NCBI GenBank assembly: GCA_020628095.1
Contig: JAHDFP010000018.1
Span: 23,011 to 87,010 of the forward strand
Direction: 5' to 3'
Length of the DNA stretch: 64,000 nucleotides
From: Saprospiraceae bacterium
Lineage (GTDB): Bacteria > Bacteroidota > Bacteroidia > Chitinophagales > Saprospiraceae
The notes under the pieces were generated by a model. The model saw nothing but the letters and a program-made list of their open reading frames with translations, was not told where the DNA came from and did no database searches. Made by a program: the position numbers and the translations under genes. The stretch's first letter is position 1, and each line of letters opens with the position of its first letter. Shown in pieces: positions 61,301 through 64,000 of the stretch.

Positions 61301-64000
61301 TATCTGGATGATAATTATTGGACCATGATATATTACCACACATATCTGTAGCGGTAGCTCCAGCATTATCAGATAACCAAAAATCAAATTCATCATAATT
61401 ACCGATCGTAGATGCATCACACTCTTCCATAAGCATATCTTCTCCTGCTACCACATCTGGTACTGTTGTATCTTCTATTATAAAGGTCGCATCATGAGTA
61501 GACTGATTACCACACTCATCTGTGATCGTAAACCTATACACCTGTATCCCTGTGACGCCACAAGAATCTTCTTCTGTCACGAGATTCCAATCCCAGTATA
61601 TCGTATCACTACAAATATCTGAAGCTATCCCACCACCATCATTAGATAGCCACGTCTCTAATTCTGCATCATTACCTTCACCATCACATTCTACAGTCAT
61701 ATTCTGTGGTGTCATATCAAAGACAGGTACAGTTGTATCCGAGATAATAAAATCTGCTATGGTGTTTACCGAAGTATTATCACAAGCATCCGTCGCTGTA
61801 AACATATAAGTATGGACTTCTGTGCGCCGGCATATTTTTCTCGTAGACATCAAAGTGTAAGCCCACGTTATCTCAGGGCTACATAGATCCTCTGCCGTCG
61901 CACCACCATTATTGTCCAACCATTGTTGTAACTCATCTGTATTGCCTGTACCGTTGCATTCTACATTCTGATCTTTTGCTGGTGATGTTATTGTTGGTGG
62001 CACATCATCTGTTATAACGAGCATTGCTTGTATATCAGAGAAATTACCGCATGCATCGGTTGCAGTAAATGTCACTACGACACCGCCCTGCATATTGCAC
62101 TCCAAATCAACCATCTCAAAATCATTAGAATACGATATCAAGCTACACTCGTCTTTTGCTTCTCCTCCACCTACTGTGTTGAGCCAAGCTTCTATCTGAC
62201 CCATCGGATCATTACTACCATCGCATTCTATTTCCATATCCTGTGGCTCTATTTCCCATACAGGACTTGTATTGTCATTTATTGTAAATGTAGACGACGT
62301 TGAAGAAGAATTACCACACTCATCAGTCGCTGTGAACGTTACCGTAACCGCTCCTGTCGCACCACAATCCGCTTGTACAGAACCATAGTTATTAGTCCAA
62401 GTTACAGTACCACATATATCTTCGGCTGTTGCGAATCCGTTATTATTCAACCAATTAAGTATCTCAGCCGAATTACTGCTTCCGTTACACTCCGCCGTAA
62501 ATGGTTGAGCTTCATTAGTAATCGTCGGTGGTGTCGAATCAAAGATGATAAAGTCTGCTTCTGCAAAAGAAGAATTGCCACATTCGTCAAATACAGTAAA
62601 TCTATAAGTACGCGTCCCATTATCATCACAATCATACCTTACATCTACAAGATCATATTCCCAAGTAAAGCTGTCCGAACATACATCAGAAACCTCAGCA
62701 CCACCCTGATTATTGAGCCAAGAGATAAGTGCCAAATCATTTCCTGTCGGGAAGCACTCTAACATTTGGTCAGCTGGCAAAACATCAAAAGTCGGCGCCG
62801 TCGTATCTTCGATGATGACTGCTGCTTTAGTTGTCGATGTATTTCCACAATTATCAGTGACCGTAAATATGTAGTACTGCGTACCCGAAATACCACAAGA
62901 CTCTAACGACATGCCTTCCTCATAACTCCATACGAGGTCTTCATCAGAACAGGCATCAGAAGCTCGAGCACCACCATTATCCATTAGCCATATAGCGATG
63001 GATGCCTCATTATTAGGATCTCCACATTCTAATATAATATCCGCTGCTTGTACATCAATCGTCGGATTAGTTGTGTCTTCTATTGTAATCGTTGATTGTA
63101 ATACAGTCTCATTACCACAATCGTCTTCTGTCGTAAACGTTACCGTATACATGCCCGTCAGTCCACATCTTTCTTCGAAATCATCATCGTAATCATGCGT
63201 GACCTCTAACGTACCAGAGCAGATGTCTTCCGAGGTAGCAGATACTAACCAATTTTGGATAACGGCATCGTTGATGCTATCTGCACATTCTAAAGTAATA
63301 TCATCTGGAACTACTAGTACTGGTGCTGTTGTATCTATGATTCTAAATATCGCCGTCGTAGAACTGCTGTTACCGCAATCATCTGTTGCGGTGAAAGTTA
63401 CTTCGACTTCGCCTGTAGAAGCACATTCATCGCTTAGATCTCCCAGATAATTATTAGTCCATACAATTGGGAGGCTGCACGCATCAGTGGCAGTAGCGCC
63501 TCCGTTATTGTTTAACCATGCCTGTAGAGCAGTACTTTGATTGGCTTGACTGCATTCTAGTATCAAGTCAGAAGCATCGGTGATAGTTGGCACCGCGTTG
63601 TCATCAGTTTCGTAAGTTGCCGTGCAGGTGCTTTGGTTACCAGCATTATCCGTTACGGTAAATAAGTATACTCTCTCAAATGTATTGCCACAACTACTGA
63701 AATCCGTAATCAATAAAGTATCGACTGTAACAGGACCTGCGCAATTGTCTTGTGCTGTTGCCGCAATGGCGTCAAACCAACCTGCAACATCTTCTGATCC
63801 GCAAGCTACATCTAACTGATCACTGCATGTTATAGTTGGATTTTCGCAATCCTCTACAATCACTTCAAAACAACATTGACTACTATTGCCTGCATCATCC
63901 TCGATCGTATAACACACTCTACTCTCGCCCAAGTTAAACACCACGCCATCATCTGCAATATCATTCTGTCCTGTTGCCGCTGAGGTCGCTACCGTCGCTC
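55392..64000 (-). CDS. Giant HYR-like repeat T9SS type A protein, 5' end missing
   Basis: The frame is open to the right edge (an internal GTG at 63944 is not its start), so more than 2,860 residues are visible. In order: a partial Cys-rich unit; nine tandem units of about 90 residues, each with a LEC-like, a DxC and a CGN Cys pattern and a TVPT-like border (63587-61185); HYR domains, one split by a lamin-tail-like domain and one by a P-type (proprotein-convertase-like) domain; more Cys-rich HYR-like domains; a carboxypeptidase-regulatory-like piece; two dockerin-like repeats (GVTTLDLILIQNHIIG and SLTATDLIQLRQLILG, 56260-56430); and the sorting domain (NEPNPFIDKTTIKFYIPK ... KKMMIIK, 55392-55645). 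It is a surface protein, probably adhesive or protein-binding. A strong terminator closes it. Confidence 0.9.
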   Translation of the reverse strand, partial: ATVATSAATGQNDIADDGVVFNLGESRVCYTIEDDAGNSSQCCFEVIVEDCENPTITCSDQLDVACGSEDVAGWFDAIAATAQDNCAGPVTVDTLLITDFSSCGNTFERVYLFTVTDNAGNQSTCTATYETDDNAVPTITDASDLILECSQANQSTALQAWLNNNGGATATDACSLPIVWTNNYLGDLSDECASTGEVEVTFTATDDCGNSSSTTAIFRIIDTTAPVLVVPDDITLECADSINDAVIQNWLVSATSEDICSGTLEVTHDYDDDFEERCGLTGMYTVTFTTEDDCGNETVLQSTITIEDTTNPTIDVQAADIILECGDPNNEASIAIWLMDNGGARASDACSDEDLVWSYEEGMSLESCGISGTQYYIFTVTDNCGNTSTTKAAVIIEDTTAPTFDVLPADQMLECFPTGNDLALISWLNNQGGAEVSDVCSDSFTWEYDLVDVRYDCDDNGTRTYRFTVFDECGNSSFAEADFIIFDSTPPTITNEAQPFTAECNGSSNSAEILNWLNNNGFATAEDICGTVTWTNNYGSVQADCGATGAVTVTFTATDECGNSSSTSSTFTINDNTSPVWEIEPQDMEIECDGSNDPMGQIEAWLNTVGGGEAKDECSLISYSNDFEMVDLECNMQGGVVVTFTATDACGNFSDIQAMLVITDDVPPTITSPAKDQNVECNGTGNTDELQQWLDNNGGATAEDLCSPEITWAYTLMSTRKICRRTEVHTYMFTATDACDNTSVNTIADFIISDTTVPVFDMTPQNMTVECDGEGNDAELETWLSNDGGGIASDICSDTIYWDWNLVTEEDSCGVTGIQVYRFTITDECGNQSTHDATFIIEDTTVPDVVAGEDMLMEECDASTIGNYDEFDFWLSDNAGATATDMCGNISWSNNYHPDNWETICGNTQQVDVIFTATDDCGNQTSTTHRFGIGDVTPPEFTNCPKPPIVVDAPDSWCSAFVNFEIPEATDNCGEVTITKTDDTNLDTGDLFPVGTTILTYIAEDECGNTSYCELKISVNDFHTPPTITCPESVTVNSDGKMCGAVVNGLAPTDWEDNCPDNATIMYEVADVDGNTLHCGFEDVSGYKFPVGISTVNYTIVDQPLILITEVIQDGTTTGVEISNFGPAAVDVSCLNIVREGATPETHNIPNGTIIPVGGVYTQDFSTIGAGVSAGYYIEFIGRILDGVSINGHITSTYNFDGLISGTNIHRQWSCDHDDADDFLSASSCFMGSYGSFNPLLTHMTPNGTSVGLQEGVASQASCNFTVEVIDDEAPFCAEYDTTAYCIDTPMQILPQQCTNVTFDVPVGTLVHDIDIRDMVISIADASDLSFSLTSPEGQTIYLFSQLCNGTADINISLDDHVDTALSGITCTPLGGGNTYQPIGDFFDFYNQDAGGTWTLSIENSGDDTGTIQSVCLDILELLPYSQMDVVINNDPGQCGAEFTWMHPISSDNCGLASMTISYETNDDIALPPVGDIRQGVIVTEYFEVGTTTVIYTMTDAYGNKSQCSFDVTINDGELPLIDPDDCIDQVIQLGPHDCEVSPEAVLLPTVQDNCGTENISNNLDLEGLVEGLHEISYFYADEFGNIVECQFEITVLPFVPDSDQLACVGQVNLSLGPDCMETVTADMMLVPGGEYGCTDDFCVTIMDEDGNEIGNSNDGTNVVDQTHIGQLLTVRVCFDCNGGNCCWGNLLVENKLIPDVVCPRDTVVMCNQIFIPEVTGTPAIESCEQEVYFSYQDDLHTFDMCQDTTALITRVWYVTDESNNVIECNQQIAVTGFDIKTVVIPNDTIITNTVSCEEVALDPSLTHPDSTGWASFGNVPIYETGDGLCSHFWNYEDQILRNCEGSYEIIRKWIIRDMCDDIDSKVNPLLEKYQSIKVIDDMPPVFEDCPTDVTVSSYAYDCTADILLNDYMPTIREMCGSIKDTLITVTPGTVRERPGGQYYLTNLSAGTHTVRITVRDQCSNYSRCTFTITVVDDHGPNVVCDQDLHISLSNTGVAELQAEIFDDGSFDNCTALGYEVFRMNNNCGVNTDTIPGESITVCCADVGEDVMVMLRVWDDADGNYIWGSEGDHYAECMVRVHVSDFPIPQLTCPDDVTIACGEDYSNINLTGAPAATSICNYAEATFSDDVVELTECNSGTVTRTWTITESGQTCKQVITLQAAEPFTEDNIIWPYDYEGGCENGVPYIEPTIDRLGCSIVGVNAVSDTFYFSQDACFKIIHEWTVIDWCQRSATSDDDDDTGRWSHTQVIKITESESPSVISCDPIVVDITTDDCTIPELILTNTAIDNSCGMRQDIDWTYQLDADGDGQFEIEGSEQSDDLRVVLNDVQGGNLTVLWTAIDGCGNQSSCTQDVIIQDRKAPNAYCLDLAAAVMPSNGEVTLWITDFDAGSTDNCTPEDDLLLSFFGDVVATNMTYTCDDIPNGVSQVVDVELWVTDGAGNQAHCTTSIELQDNSDACPDNTNMMATIGGHIYTEEVQPIQEVEAYITDQEVIDEMYMTETDGVYAFDNLLMTNAYQIKPRKDKGWLNGVTTLDLILIQNHIIGKEMLPSPYKIIAGDINNDSSLTATDLIQLRQLILGVTDHIETNESWRFVEESFQFIDPLYPFPFSERIIAKNENMNSMDNDFVGVKIGDVNNSAELNMTDVALEQRDVYDLHYRLDIESKERKTLIPVFTNEEGIIYGFQMTIDVEGAIIHDIISGSAEITKDNFKISNQGLKMSWNSPEGTVAGLSTPIFFIDVTLVNNNPKLSIVSDDVKSEIYVDESLITKIPILSLRSDKDFDKAILYQNEPNPFIDKTTIKFYIPKSQEVKLEFYEASGKVLYSIIKQLEQGEHQIDVDAEEVGVNGLIYYRLISDQYSESKKMMIIK
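61185..63587 (-). repeat. Nine protein-coding tandem repeats of about 270 bp
   Basis: Nine units, each beginning like xxPxxMxxEC and containing WLNNNGGATAxDxCS, then TFTATDxCGNxS and an xIxDTTxP border. DNA identity between units is moderate, not near-identical, so they are old duplications with conserved Cys rather than a recent expansion. Confidence 0.8.

Noticed and set aside
62373..62762. 129-codon open frame on the + strand inside the giant gene
   Set aside because: It lies opposite a Cys-rich repeat region, has no recognisable domain, and similar antisense frames recur along the repeats.
61185..63587. Regular repeats that could be taken for a CRISPR or satellite array
   Set aside because: Spacing of about 270 bp, an open coding frame and protein-level conservation show they are tandem protein domains.

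Overview
The window is AT-rich and comes from a member of the Bacteroidota, most likely the class Saprospiria (Lewinella/Saprospiraceae relatives). The direct evidence is a set of secreted proteins ending in type IX secretion (T9SS) sorting domains (type A and type B), SprB and HYR-like repeats, SusC/TonB-type outer membrane receptors, several promoters of the Bacteroidota form TTG-N20/21-TAnnTTTG, and start codons that mostly lack Shine-Dalgarno sequences. The assignment below phylum level is inference from protein architecture.

Layout. 1-8.2 kb: end of a SprB-repeat T9SS protein; pckA facing a Crp/Fnr regulator across a 311-bp region with a clear palindrome; then a tight + strand run of TerC, a DEDDh exonuclease, and an MbnP-like/MbnH-like (di-haem) lipoprotein pair. 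8.4-16.9 kb: a choice-of-anchor-B surface protein, a GT-C glycosyltransferase with galE, a succinyl-CoA:3-ketoacid CoA-transferase operon (scoA-scoB) fused transcriptionally to an NhaC antiporter, and a peroxiredoxin-like protein. 16.9-24.4 kb: two large adjacent T9SS cargo proteins sharing GCDS repeats. 24.5-31.3 kb: a hydrolase, a secreted C1 peptidase, a histidine kinase with no ATPase domain, a TolC/HlyD efflux pair with a DUF2064 glycosyltransferase lacking an ordinary start codon, and tRNA-Leu(CAA). 31.5-37.2 kb: small lipoproteins and membrane proteins, including an acidic four-repeat lipoprotein and a Lys/Glu-rich secreted protein. 37.2-50.1 kb: arylsulfotransferase-like protein, TonB-dependent receptor, DUF1573 lipoprotein, T9SS protein, patatin, a membrane TPR protein coupled to a soluble TonB-C protein, and an outer membrane barrel protein. 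50.1-55.3 kb: rpsU, cutC, two overlapping histidine-kinase-like genes, gltX. 55.4-64 kb: a giant T9SS protein that runs off the right edge.

The observation I rate highest is the overlapping kinase pair at 51207-53809. The first protein keeps the phospho-acceptor His but has lost every ATP-binding motif. The second has all the ATP-binding motifs, but its acceptor His is Glu. Each carries what the other lacks, which suggests an obligate heteromeric kinase working in trans. A third kinase-like gene (26711-27490) has an intact His box and no ATPase domain at all. Other points worth a look are an MbnP-like partner protein without any tryptophan, domains inserted inside HYR domains of the giant protein, dockerin-like repeats in front of T9SS sorting domains, and the missing start codon of the DUF2064 gene.
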